This document shows positions 1 through 8,966 of a stretch of DNA of 20,363 bases, piece after piece; position 1 is the stretch's first letter; each line of letters begins with the position of its first letter. Where the stretch lies: assembly GCA_025451715.1 (NCBI GenBank), contig JANWJY010000092.1:1-20363 (forward strand), written 5' to 3'. The translations under genes were made by a program, and so were the position numbers. The notes under the pieces are model-generated. The model did not search any database and was not told where the DNA came from. It was given only the letters and a program-made list of their open reading frames with translations. Origin of the DNA: Fimbriimonadaceae bacterium (GTDB lineage Bacteria; Armatimonadota; Fimbriimonadia; Fimbriimonadales; Fimbriimonadaceae).

Positions 1-186
1 CGTGTGCATGTCTACGAACCCGGGCGTGATCCATAGGCCCGTGCAATCGTATACTTCGACCGCGTCGGTCTCGTCCACCGTCTCACCCACATCGCTGATC
101 TGCGCGTGCTCGATCACCACGCTGCCGACGATGTCGAGCTCTTGCGACGGGTCGAGGATGCGACCGTTCTTCAGGACCGTCTTCAT
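1..186 (-). CDS. pyrC: Dihydroorotase PyrC, N-terminal 62 residues (partial)
   Basis: Dihydroorotase cyclises N-carbamoyl-L-aspartate to dihydroorotate, the third step of UMP synthesis. It is a cytosolic amidohydrolase with a metal-dependent TIM barrel. Only the first 62 codons are in the window. They show the N-terminal beta-sandwich strand (MKTVLKNGRILDP) and then GLWITPGFVDMHT. This last stretch is the start of the barrel, just before the HxH metal ligands, of which only the first His is visible. The ATG at 184-186 overlaps the pyrB stop in an ATGA arrangement, so it is the last visible gene of a pyrR-pyrB-pyrC unit and is probably translationally coupled. The order fits a type I dihydroorotase. 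A catalytically dead PyrC homologue serving as an ATCase partner cannot be excluded, because the active site lies outside the window. Confidence 0.88.
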   Translation of the reverse strand, partial: MKTVLKNGRILDPSQELDIVGSVVIEHAQISDVGETVDETDAVEVYDCTGLWITPGFVDMHT

Positions 187-1109
187 GCTAACTGTGCCTC
201 CTTTGCCTCGCGGAACACCCAGTCAAGCACCGCCATCCGCACGAACACCCCGTTCGTCACCTGGTCGTTGATGCAGCTCGAGTCGCTGTCGGCGATGTGG
301 TCGTCGACCTCCACTCCGCGGTTGAGGGGGCCGGGGTGAAGCACGATCGCCTCGGCGGCCGCGTAGCGCAGCGTCGAGCGGTTGATCTGGTACATGCGCG
401 TGTACTCGCCAGTTGAGCTCAGCAGGCCGTCGCTCATGCGCTCCCTCTGCAGACGCAGGCACATCACTACGTCTGCGTCGGCGATGCCTGTGGCGAGGTC
501 GTAGTAGACGGTCCCCGGCAGCTTGCCCGTGTGCGAGGGCAGTAGCGTGCGGGGGCCGACGAACCGCACCTCCGCACCGAGTTTGTGCAACAACCAAGCG
601 TTGCTCCGCGCGACGCGCGAGTGCTCCACGTCGCCGACGATCGCCACCCTCAAACCTTGAATGTCCCCTTTCCGCTCCAAGATCGTGAGCGCGTCGCCGA
701 GCGCCTGCGTCGGGTGCTCGTGCTGGCCGTCCCCGGCGTTGATCACCGGGCCGTCGAAGTAACGGGCGGCGAGCACAGGCGAGCCGGAAGCCTGGTGTCG
801 CATGACGAGCGCCTCTAGCCTTTCGTACCTAAGGGTGAGGATCGTGTCCTTGAGCGTCTCGCCCGTGCTCATCGAGCTGCCGGCGCCACTGAAGTTCACG
901 GTGTGGTAGCCCAGGTAGTGCGAGGCCTGTTCAAAGCTCACCCTCGTGCGCGTGGAGTTCTCGAAGAACAGCAGCCCGACCGACTTCTCGTTCCGCCGTT
1001 CGACCCTGCCGCCACCGACGATCAGCTCCTTGTACTCGGCCGCCGTACTCAATATTTCGGTGATCTGCGTCGGCTCGAGAAGGCGCATCGCCAACAGGTG
1101 GCGGCTCAC
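183..1109 (-). CDS. pyrB: Aspartate carbamoyltransferase catalytic subunit
   Basis: PyrB condenses carbamoyl phosphate with aspartate to give carbamoyl aspartate, the committed step of pyrimidine synthesis, in the cytosol as a trimer-based enzyme. The 308 residues match the usual catalytic-chain length. The carbamoyl-phosphate loop FFENSTRTR lies at about residues 48-56, HPTQALGD at 132-139, the aspartate-binding arginine region MCLRLQRER at 216-224, and HPGPLNRG at 258-265. All of these are family signatures. The start ATG overlaps the pyrR stop by 4 nt and the stop overlaps pyrC by 4 nt, so translation is probably coupled through the operon. No pyrI regulatory chain is visible. Confidence 0.97.
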   Translation of the reverse strand: MSRHLLAMRLLEPTQITEILSTAAEYKELIVGGGRVERRNEKSVGLLFFENSTRTRVSFEQASHYLGYHTVNFSGAGSSMSTGETLKDTILTLRYERLEALVMRHQASGSPVLAARYFDGPVINAGDGQHEHPTQALGDALTILERKGDIQGLRVAIVGDVEHSRVARSNAWLLHKLGAEVRFVGPRTLLPSHTGKLPGTVYYDLATGIADADVVMCLRLQRERMSDGLLSSTGEYTRMYQINRSTLRYAAAEAIVLHPGPLNRGVEVDDHIADSDSSCINDQVTNGVFVRMAVLDWVFREAKEAQLA

Positions 1110-1648
1110 TTGCCCACCGCCTCGCGCTCATCCGCCTTCTGTAGCACGACCTCGTCCTCTCCCTCGATCTCGTGGAGTTTCACCGCTACGTGGTCGGCCC
1201 GGTCGGTCTCGACGATGCACCCACTGAAGTCGGGCTGGATCGGCAATTCACGGTGGCCGCGGTCGACGAGCACAGCGAGCTTGATACTCTTCGGCCTTCC
1301 GTACTCGATCAACGCGTCCATCGCGGCCCTGATCGTCCTTCCCGTGAAGATCACCTCGTCCACGAGCACGACGTGCTTGCCTTCGACCTCGAACGGGATC
1401 TCGCTCTCGTCCTTTGTGACCGCGCGCTCGTCGTCGCGGCTGCCGGTGACGTCGAGCTTGCCGCAGGGGACCGTTGTGCCCTCGACCTGGGTCATGGCGA
1501 AGGCGAGGCGCTTGGCGACGGGGTAGCCGCGCCGCAGGACACCGACGACGACCAGGTCTTGCGCCCCCTTGTTGGCCTCAAGGACCTCGTGGGCCATGCG
1601 TCCGAGCGTTCGGCGCATCGCGGCGGCGTCCATGATCACCGTGCCCAT
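1106..1648 (-). CDS. pyrR: PyrR bifunctional pyr regulator / uracil phosphoribosyltransferase
   Basis: PyrR is a type I phosphoribosyltransferase fold protein. In Bacillus it binds pyr mRNA in response to UMP and also has uracil phosphoribosyltransferase activity. The PRPP-binding loop VVLVDEVIFTGRT lies at residues 93-105, and the N-terminal MGTVIMDAAAMRRTL matches the family start. I place the start at the ATG 1646-1648, giving 180 residues, the usual PyrR size, with a CATAAT box exactly 7 nt upstream. An alternative TTG at 1682-1684 overlaps the rnhC stop (TTGA) and would add 12 residues unlike known family N-termini. The gene heads the pyrR-pyrB-pyrC unit. Because the mRNA may be leaderless and the junctions are only 4 nt, there is no space for a classical PyrR attenuator here. 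Confidence 0.94.
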   Translation of the reverse strand: MGTVIMDAAAMRRTLGRMAHEVLEANKGAQDLVVVGVLRRGYPVAKRLAFAMTQVEGTTVPCGKLDVTGSRDDERAVTKDESEIPFEVEGKHVVLVDEVIFTGRTIRAAMDALIEYGRPKSIKLAVLVDRGHRELPIQPDFSGCIVETDRADHVAVKLHEIEGEDEVVLQKADEREAVGK

Positions 1649-1655
1649 CTGCACG

Positions 1656-1661
1656 ATTATG
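1656..1661 (-). promoter_or_regulatory. -10 box for leaderless pyrR mRNA
   Basis: CATAAT reads toward pyrR and ends 7 nt before its ATG, which would put transcription start at or next to the start codon. It lies inside the 3' end of rnhC. No convincing -35 element is visible. The call rests on the same arrangement recurring before several other genes in the window. Confidence 0.6.
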
Positions 1662-1680
1662 GCGGAGCCCAAGGTTGGGT

Positions 1681-2322
1681 TCAAAGCCTTTCGGCCAGGG
1701 CCCTCGCCTTTTCGACTGTCTTGAAGTGCAGCTTCCCGACCGCCCGCAGTCCTTCGACTCCCTTTGCCTTGATGATCCTCGCGGCGGTCTCGTCGACCTG
1801 GGGCCCTGCTCCCTTGGGGAGCGGTGTCCCGCCCTCATCGCCGAGCCGCTTGAGCCTTTGCAAGAACTCGGCCCTGGCGAGCACGCTCGCGGCGGCGACG
1901 GCGAGGTCGGCTTCGGCGCGGACCACCGACACGAGCTGAATGTCCATGCCCTTCTTCTTGAGCAGGCTGTGCAGGTAGGCGGGGTTTGCGAACTGGTCGC
2001 TGATCGCGAGCTTGCACGGCTGCTTTTCAAGTACCTTCTGGATTGCTTGCGCGTGCCCCCAAGCGAGCAGCTTGTTCAGGTTCTTGATCTCGGCGTAAAG
2101 CTCGTTGTACTTCGACGGGCCGATCGCGACGATCTCGAACGGGCAGTGCTTCTTGATCACCCTTGCGAGGTCGGTCGCCCGCTTGTCGGTGAGCTTCTTG
2201 CTGTCCATGACGCCCTCGAGCTCGGCGTAGTGGTGGGGGGCGACGTAGCAGGCTGCGATCACGAGCGGGCCGAAGAAGTCACCCTTGCCGCTCTCGTCGA
2301 CGCCAATCCTTTCGTCCGCCAT
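1681..2322 (-). CDS. rnhC: Ribonuclease HIII, short form
   Basis: The protein cleaves the RNA strand of RNA-DNA hybrids in the cytosol. The signature VDESGKGDFFGPLV (residues 8-21) is characteristic of RNase HIII; RNase HII instead has a DEAGRGPLAGP-like motif. The likely acidic residues are D9, E10 and D109 (in AISDQF), followed by the conserved RAEADLAVAAASVLAR helix at 135-150 and PLPKGAGPQVDE at 168-178. At 213 residues it is about 80-100 shorter than typical RNase HIII. The N-terminal TBP-like substrate-binding domain is absent, and the M29 peptidase stop lies only 21 nt upstream, leaving no room for it. Its stop overlaps a possible TTG start of pyrR. Identification is firm at superfamily level and good at subtype level. 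Confidence 0.92.
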   Translation of the reverse strand: MADERIGVDESGKGDFFGPLVIAACYVAPHHYAELEGVMDSKKLTDKRATDLARVIKKHCPFEIVAIGPSKYNELYAEIKNLNKLLAWGHAQAIQKVLEKQPCKLAISDQFANPAYLHSLLKKKGMDIQLVSVVRAEADLAVAAASVLARAEFLQRLKRLGDEGGTPLPKGAGPQVDETAARIIKAKGVEGLRAVGKLHFKTVEKARALAERL

Positions 2323-2331
2323 CGCCGGGCT

Positions 2332-2337
2332 ACGTTA
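2332..2337 (-). promoter_or_regulatory. Candidate -10 box of rnhC
   Basis: TAACGT lies 9 nt before the rnhC ATG, within the 21-nt gap after the M29 peptidase gene. The spacing is slightly longer than at the other TANNNT-to-start pairs, so this is the weakest member of that set. Confidence 0.4.
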
Positions 2338-2343
2338 CCACCC

Positions 2344-3462
2344 CTAGCGGAGGTTCTCCGGGTTCAGCCCAGCAAGCTCTGGATGCACGAACACACCGTC
2401 TTTGCGGACCAGGGTGCCGTCGAAGTAGATCTCCCCGCCGCCGTACTCCGACCGCTGGATGCAAACGATGTCCCAGTGCACCGCCGAGCGGTTGCCGTTG
2501 TCTGCATCGTCGTACGCGTTGCCCGGCGTCATGTGGAACGAGCCGCCGATCTTCTCGTCGAAGAGCGTGTCCTTCATCGGGTGCAGCACGTAGGGGTTGT
2601 AGCCGAGCGCCCACTCGCCAAAGTAGCGCGCGCCCTCGTCGGTGTCGAGGATCTCGTTCATCCTGTCGGTCTTGTCGCCCGCGTGCGCCTCGACCACCTT
2701 CCCGTCCTTGCACACCAGCCGCACGTCCTTGAACTCCGTGCCCTGGAAGAGTGAGACTGCGTTGTACTGCACCGTGCCGTTCACGCTGTCGCGCACGGGC
2801 GCGGTGAAGCACTCGCCGTCGGGGATGTTGCGGCGGCCGTAGCTCTGCCGAACGCCCACGCCCTTGATGCTGAAGCTGATGTCCGTGCCGTTGCCCTTGA
2901 TCTCGACGCGGTCGGTCTTCAGCATGAGCTCGCGAAGAGGCTCCGCCGCCTTCTGCATCTTGGGGTAGTCCATCGTGCACACGTCGAAGTAGAAGTCCTC
3001 GAACGCGTCGGTCGACATTCCCGCCTGCTGCGCCATGCTTGGGCTCGGCCACCGCAGAGCGACCCACTTGGTGTGCGGCACTCGCTGACCGAGCACGACC
3101 GGTTGGGTGTAGTGCTTCGACCACAGCATCTGGACGGAGCCCGGAACGTCGCCCATCTCGCTCACGTTGTCGCCGCCGCGCATCGCGATGTACGCGGTCA
3201 TCTTCTTCATCTCGAACATCTCGATCTCGGCGATGGTCTTGACGTTCTGCTCGGTCATGCCCATCTGGAGCTGCCTGCGGATCCGGCCCGACTCGATCCT
3301 GGTGACGACCTGCGCGCCCTTGCTCCTCGCAGTCCGAACGACCTCGGCGACCGCCTCATCGGGGATGTCGAACGCGTGCACGAGCACGGTGTCCTCTCCG
3401 GAAAGCTCTGTGGAGTGGGAGCAGAGGAGTTCGGCGAGCTTTGACACGCGGGGGTCGAGCAT
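2344..3462 (-). CDS. M29-family (AmpS/AmpT-like) metallo-aminopeptidase
   Basis: This is a cytosolic aminopeptidase that removes N-terminal residues from peptides using a two-metal centre. The 372-residue length fits family M29. By comparison with the family, the metal or catalytic residues are E217 (IPDGECF), E283 (YFGEWALG), H310 (GSFHMTPG), Y317, and H329/D331 (AVHWDI). The N-terminal half is the usual alpha/beta domain. The start ATG at 3460-3462 is supported by a CATACT box 7 nt upstream. The gene follows gyrB on the same strand after 54 nt. Physiological substrates cannot be read from the sequence. Confidence 0.9.
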   Translation of the reverse strand: MLDPRVSKLAELLCSHSTELSGEDTVLVHAFDIPDEAVAEVVRTARSKGAQVVTRIESGRIRRQLQMGMTEQNVKTIAEIEMFEMKKMTAYIAMRGGDNVSEMGDVPGSVQMLWSKHYTQPVVLGQRVPHTKWVALRWPSPSMAQQAGMSTDAFEDFYFDVCTMDYPKMQKAAEPLRELMLKTDRVEIKGNGTDISFSIKGVGVRQSYGRRNIPDGECFTAPVRDSVNGTVQYNAVSLFQGTEFKDVRLVCKDGKVVEAHAGDKTDRMNEILDTDEGARYFGEWALGYNPYVLHPMKDTLFDEKIGGSFHMTPGNAYDDADNGNRSAVHWDIVCIQRSEYGGGEIYFDGTLVRKDGVFVHPELAGLNPENLR

Positions 3463-3469
3463 GAGGGAG

Positions 3470-3475
3470 AGTATG
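3470..3475 (-). promoter_or_regulatory. -10 box for leaderless M29 peptidase mRNA
   Basis: CATACT ends 7 nt before the ATG at 3462. No ribosome-binding site is possible in the short gap (CTCCCTC). The same box and spacing occur before the Gfo/Idh/MocA gene at 11022. Confidence 0.6.
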
Positions 3476-3516
3476 AAGGCTACAAGGTTTCGGGGGCACC
3501 ATCCCGCCTTCGAACC

Positions 3517-5577
<2,061 letters not shown>

Positions 5578-5624
5578 TTTTGGTCGCTCGAAGCGCGCCT
5601 TCCGCAATACGCGATTCTGGTCGG

Positions 5625-5630
5625 ATTTTA
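5625..5630 (-). promoter_or_regulatory. Candidate -10 box of gyrB
   Basis: TAAAAT reads toward gyrB and would give a leader of about 40 nt. It is the only good -10-like hexamer in the proximal spacer. No clear -35 or strong ribosome-binding site was found, so the call is tentative. Confidence 0.35.
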
Positions 5631-5658
5631 CCCCTTGTGAGGGGGTGTTTGGGGGACG

Positions 5659-5747
5659 TTCGGAGGCCCGGAAGTTCGGATGTTCGGAGGTGATTTCTGG
5701 AGGCGGAATCCGTACATCCGAACCCCCCGAACTTCCTGACTTCCGAA
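5659..5747. repeat. Cluster of TTCGGA / TCCGAA words in the gyrB-pyrD divergent spacer
   Basis: TTCGGA occurs at 5659-5664, 5675-5680 and 5683-5688. Its complement TCCGAA occurs at 5717-5722 and 5742-5747, and CCGAAC at 5727-5732. GTTCGGATGT (5674-5683) is exactly inverted at 5713-5722, and GGAAGTTCGG (5670-5679) is inverted at 5727-5736, so RNA or DNA could form a large imperfect hairpin. The cluster lies between two divergent promoters. It could be a binding-site array, a hairpin or a decayed short tandem repeat. Confidence 0.6.
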
Positions 5748-5755
5748 CCCGCAGG

Positions 5756-5761
5756 TATCGT
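5756..5761 (+). promoter_or_regulatory. -10 box for leaderless pyrD mRNA
   Basis: TATCGT fits the TANNNT pattern and ends 8 nt before the pyrD ATG, so the transcript would begin at or a base or two from the start codon. No ribosome-binding site is visible. The word CCGAACCCG (5743-5751) sits 4 nt upstream. Confidence 0.5.
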
Positions 5762-5769
5762 CTCCCACG

Positions 5770-6738
5770 ATGCCCTTCTACGAGAGCGTGCTCCGACCAC
5801 TGCTCTTCTTGATGGAGCCTGAGAAGGCGCACAACTTGGGGCTGTGGGCCGTGTCGCACGGGCTCGTTTCTGCCAAGGCTCCAGACCGTGCGCTTGCGAA
5901 GTCCGTCTTCGGCGTGCGGTTCCCCAACCCGGTCGGTCTCGCGGCGGGGTTCGACAAGAACGCGGTCGCGCTCTCGCGGTGGAAGGACCTCGGATTCGGG
6001 TTCGTCGAAGTCGGGACGGTGACACGGCACGCGCAGCCGGGAAACCCGCGGCCCCGCATGTTCCGTCTCCCTTCCTCGCGGGCGATCATCAACCGGCTGG
6101 GTTTCAACAACCTGGGCGCGGATGCGGCGGCTCGGAACATGGAGGGCGTTGCAGCTGGGATCCCGGTCGGGGTGAACATTGGGAAGTCCAAGGTGACACC
6201 GCTAGAGGAGGCGCATCTCGACTACGCGTACTCGTTCCGGGCGTTGGCACGGTTCGCAGACTATGTGGTCGTGAACGTGTCTTCTCCCAACACTCCGGGC
6301 CTACGCGAGCTTCAGGAGCGCGACTCCTTGACGCGGATCCTGGCCGGGTTGAAGGAGATCGACGAGCGAAAGCCGTTGTTCGTGAAGATCGCCCCCGACC
6401 TCTCGCTCGGCGCGATCGAGGACGTGGTCGCCGTGTGCCAGGAGCTGAAGCTGACGGGCATGGTGTGCACGAACACCACGGTCTCGCGCTCCATGCTGAC
6501 GTCCGACTCCGGAATCGAAGGCGGCCTTTCAGGCGCGCCTTTGACCTCGATGGCCGACGAGACCCTGCGGTTCGTGCGCGAGCTTTCGCCGGATCTGGTC
6601 TTGATCGGGGTCGGCGGGGTCATGACGCCGGAGGACGCCAAGCGCAAGCTCTCCGTCGGCGCCGACCTCGTACAGGTCTACACGGGCTGGGTGTACGGCG
6701 GGCCTGGGTTCGTGCCAGATGTTTTACGAACGATTTAG
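5770..6738 (+). CDS. pyrD: Dihydroorotate dehydrogenase (quinone), class 2
   Basis: PyrD oxidises dihydroorotate to orotate with FMN and passes electrons to membrane quinone, the fourth step of UMP synthesis. The 322-residue protein has the class 2 N-terminal amphipathic region for membrane and quinone contact (MPFYESVLRPLLFLMEPEKAH). It continues with AAGFDKN (58-64), VGTVTRHAQPGNPRPR (81-96), NRLGFNN (108-114), and NVSSPNTPG (169-177), which holds the catalytic serine of class 2 enzymes. CTNTT, GGLSGAPL and IGVGGV follow in the FMN-binding C-terminal half. It stands alone, apart from pyrRBC and divergent from gyrB. The ATG is supported by family length and by TATCGT 8 nt upstream. Confidence 0.96.
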   Translation: MPFYESVLRPLLFLMEPEKAHNLGLWAVSHGLVSAKAPDRALAKSVFGVRFPNPVGLAAGFDKNAVALSRWKDLGFGFVEVGTVTRHAQPGNPRPRMFRLPSSRAIINRLGFNNLGADAAARNMEGVAAGIPVGVNIGKSKVTPLEEAHLDYAYSFRALARFADYVVVNVSSPNTPGLRELQERDSLTRILAGLKEIDERKPLFVKIAPDLSLGAIEDVVAVCQELKLTGMVCTNTTVSRSMLTSDSGIEGGLSGAPLTSMADETLRFVRELSPDLVLIGVGGVMTPEDAKRKLSVGADLVQVYTGWVYGGPGFVPDVLRTI

Positions 6739-6742
6739 AATT

Positions 6743-6774
6743 GCCACGCTCAGCGGCGCGCCGTGAGTCGTGGC
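6743..6774. terminator. Hairpin between convergent pyrD and the small membrane protein gene
   Basis: GCCACG (6743-6748) pairs with CGTGGC (6769-6774). The arms continue inward as CTCA/TGAG and CGGC/GCCG, with single-base bulges, for about 14 pairs. It fills the 38-nt gap between two converging genes and so suits a bidirectional terminator. Neither strand has a long T tract after it, so termination strength is uncertain. Confidence 0.55.
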
Positions 6775-6776
6775 TA

Positions 6777-7181
6777 TCATCCTGATCGCTCTACGAGCCA
6801 CAGAACAATTCCAGTCACGGTAGTTATAGCGAGCACGACTGCCAAAGTGCGGAACACCTTGTCGAATCGCTCGAGATAGCCGCTCGTGTTCACCAGTTGA
6901 TCATCGAGAAGCTCTTGCCAGTCTCTAACGGCTCCCTCGTATTCTTCACGCCTAGACTCGTCACCCTGCAACTCGCGCACACGTGCAAAGACCTCGTCCA
7001 TTTTTTTGTCCCTCGAGATGAACTCCTCATGGGAATCCTTCATTTCGCGCAGGGGACGCCAGAAACGCGCGAGAAAGCTGCTGACTGCTCTCGAAGAACG
7101 CAAGGCGAACTTTGGAGAAGCGAGCACCGCGCCTGCATAGACCAGCCCGAGCACCGCAAGCACTCCCAAGACTGTGTCCAT
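6777..7181 (-). CDS. Small membrane protein of unknown function, two TM segments
   Basis: I do not recognise this 134-residue protein. It has a hydrophobic N-terminal segment (about 3-21) and a C-terminal one (about 111-129). Between them is a charged, probably helical or coiled-coil region rich in Glu, Arg and Asp. Both ends would anchor a soluble hairpin at the membrane. The ATG (7179-7181) is 1 nt after the permease stop, and GGAGAGGTGAG just upstream acts as a ribosome-binding site, so translation is coupled to the sugar permease. That spacing suggests a related role, such as an accessory membrane subunit, but nothing in the sequence proves it. Confidence 0.7.
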   Translation of the reverse strand: MDTVLGVLAVLGLVYAGAVLASPKFALRSSRAVSSFLARFWRPLREMKDSHEEFISRDKKMDEVFARVRELQGDESRREEYEGAVRDWQELLDDQLVNTSGYLERFDKVFRTLAVVLAITTVTGIVLWLVERSG

Positions 7182-7182
7182 C

Positions 7183-8730
7183 TCACCTCTCCCCAGGAAG
7201 CACGATCCCTCGCATGATCACGCGCTGCGCGAACAGGAACACCAGGATCGTCGGCACAGCCGCCAGCGTCACCGCCGCCATCATCACCGACTTCGGCGCG
7301 ATCTGCTGGAGCTGGTAGATGAACACCATCAGGGTCCACACGTCGCGATCCTGCGCCACCAGAAACGCGTACAGGAACGCACCGTACGCCCCCATGAACG
7401 CCAGCAGCCCCATGTAGCCCATGACCGGCTTGCTCAGCGGCAGGGCGAGCCGGAACAGCATCCGCCACTCGCTCGCGCCGTCGATCTGTCCGCTCTCGAA
7501 GACCTCGCGGGGCAGCGACTCGAAGAACCCCTTGAGCAGGAAGATCATGTACCCGTTCGCGGCAGTCGGCAGCACCAGCGCGGCGAAGGTGTTGAGCAGC
7601 CCGAGGTTCTTGAGCAGCAGGAAGTTCGGGATCATCGCGACTTCGGCGGGGAAGGCCATCGTCGCGAGCAGGAACACGAGAACCTTCGCGGTCGCCTTCA
7701 TCGGGAAGCGGGCGAGCGCGTACGCGGCGAGCGGGTTCACCGTGAGCTGGATCGCCACCGCCAGGAAGCAGAAGATGACCGTGTTCCATAGCGCGCGGCC
7801 GTTGAGCGCGACGTAGTCGATCACGTAACGGTAGTTGCGCGTCGACATCTCCCGCTTGGTCTCGGTCTCGTTCTTGTGGAGCACGGAGAGGTCGAACGCG
7901 CGGATCGGATACGACGTGTAGACTCCCAAGTTGGCGACGTTGTCATGAAACGGCTCTACGAGTACGTCGGGCGCTCCCTTTTCCGCAAACTCGAAGAAGA
8001 GGCCCTCAATCTCTTCATGGAACCCGGGAAACTCGATCTGCTCGAACGCTGTGGCGTCTCCACGAATTCGGACGGGGACATCGCTTAACCGTCCCTCGAA
8101 CTTCGATCTCAGCCATTCCTGGAACACGCGCTCCAATCGGACCGGAATCCGGAACTCCGCCGGAAGCGTCGCCTTGAACTCGAGCCAGTCGTCCCACTTC
8201 TGCCCTCTCTTCGGCTTCCAGTCGGGGCGAAACAAAAGCTCGTTCGGCGGCACGACCGTCTGGAACGCCTGATTCAGCTCGCTGTACGACTGGTTCAGTG
8301 CAGCAATGTCGCCGTCGAACTTCTCGCGGAGCCATCCCTGGTAGCGCAGTTGCAGCCGCCCGGTGACGTTGTTCGGTGGGTTGCGGAACGCCGCGACCCA
8401 CTGGTCCGGCGGTAGTGCCACCAGCAGCTTCTCGTACTCCGCGAGCGTCGCCTCGTCGGCTTCTGCACCGATCGAGTACGACTGCATCATCGAGAGGTCG
8501 CCGGCGTACTTCTCTGTGAGGTACTTTTCCTCCAACGCCGCGCGGTCGGTCCAGAAAGCTGGGATCAGCTTGCCGTCGTTCTGGTCAGTCGGCCCCTTCA
8601 TCCCGGTCGAGACCATCGAGAAGAACGGGTACAGCGTGGTCAGGGCGCCCAGGCAGAGCAGCCCATAGAGCACGGCCATCGCCAGCCGCGCCCTCGGCCT
8701 TTTCCGACCCACCCGACCAACGAGGGACAT
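7183..8730 (-). CDS. CUT1/MalG-type carbohydrate ABC transporter permease with large extracytoplasmic insertion
   Basis: This is an inner-membrane permease subunit of a sugar ABC importer. With the ATG at 8728-8730 it has 515 residues, against about 270-300 for ordinary MalG-like proteins. TM1 is at about 17-38. The remaining TM segments lie between about 312 and 505 and contain the ATPase-docking EAA loop (ESGQIDGAS ... LPLSKP, about 412-435). The segment from about 60 to 300 is an insertion between TM1 and TM2, predicted outside the membrane. It holds three similar helices: LTEKYAGDL (71-79), WLREKFDGDIAALN (133-146) and WLRSKFEGRL (206-215). The start is fixed by TAGACT 7 nt upstream; the 30 further codons of open frame to 8820 look non-coding. 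No MalF partner, binding protein or ATPase is in the window. Confidence 0.85.
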   Translation of the reverse strand: MSLVGRVGRKRPRARLAMAVLYGLLCLGALTTLYPFFSMVSTGMKGPTDQNDGKLIPAFWTDRAALEEKYLTEKYAGDLSMMQSYSIGAEADEATLAEYEKLLVALPPDQWVAAFRNPPNNVTGRLQLRYQGWLREKFDGDIAALNQSYSELNQAFQTVVPPNELLFRPDWKPKRGQKWDDWLEFKATLPAEFRIPVRLERVFQEWLRSKFEGRLSDVPVRIRGDATAFEQIEFPGFHEEIEGLFFEFAEKGAPDVLVEPFHDNVANLGVYTSYPIRAFDLSVLHKNETETKREMSTRNYRYVIDYVALNGRALWNTVIFCFLAVAIQLTVNPLAAYALARFPMKATAKVLVFLLATMAFPAEVAMIPNFLLLKNLGLLNTFAALVLPTAANGYMIFLLKGFFESLPREVFESGQIDGASEWRMLFRLALPLSKPVMGYMGLLAFMGAYGAFLYAFLVAQDRDVWTLMVFIYQLQQIAPKSVMMAAVTLAAVPTILVFLFAQRVIMRGIVLPGER

Positions 8731-8737
8731 TGGCCCG

Positions 8738-8743
8738 AGTCTA
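8738..8743 (-). promoter_or_regulatory. -10 box for leaderless permease mRNA
   Basis: TAGACT ends 7 nt before the permease ATG (8730). It is directly preceded, in the direction of transcription, by CGGGTTCGG (8745-8753). No ribosome-binding site fits between it and the ATG. Confidence 0.55.
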
Positions 8744-8841
8744 ACCGAACCCGCCACCCCGCTGATCCAGCCGTCCGCGCCGCCCCTCCTCCACACGCAG
8801 AAATACGGGCATGGCCTCAAACCCCGTAATTCTACGGAATA

Positions 8842-8864
8842 CTGGTAATTATACTAGGTACCAG
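8842..8864 (+). promoter_or_regulatory. Candidate flagellin promoter with inverted repeat around the -10 box
   Basis: TATACT (8850-8855) sits in an unusually AT-rich patch. It is flanked by a perfect 6-bp inverted repeat, CTGGTA (8842-8847) and TACCAG (8859-8864). Transcription from it would give a leader of about 105 nt before fliC. The repeat could be an operator or an RNA hairpin. I found no sigma-28 consensus and no GG-N10-GC sigma-54 spacing here. Confidence 0.4.
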
Positions 8865-8966
8865 GCAATTGTCACAGGGAATAAGGCGTTCAGTAAGGTT
8901 CGCCGCGCGTACCAGCGCAGAAGCCAAGGAATGGCTGCTCAGCGGGCCTCACGGAGGAAAATCAGA

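Noticed and set aside
1675..2754. Long plus-strand open frame opposite rnhC and the M29 peptidase
   Set aside because: It is antisense to two well-identified genes; its Leu/Val/Asp/Arg-rich composition is typical of a shadow frame in GC-rich DNA.
5578..6030. N-terminal extension of gyrB by about 150 residues
   Set aside because: The extension overlaps pyrD and its promoter, shows no GyrB-like sequence, and the family start is near 5577.
8871..8966. Possible c-di-GMP (GEMM) riboswitch in the fliC leader, prompted by CACAGGG and GCGCAGAAGCC
   Set aside because: The conserved GGCAAACC, GAAA tetraloop and receptor parts are missing and the stems do not match the known layout.
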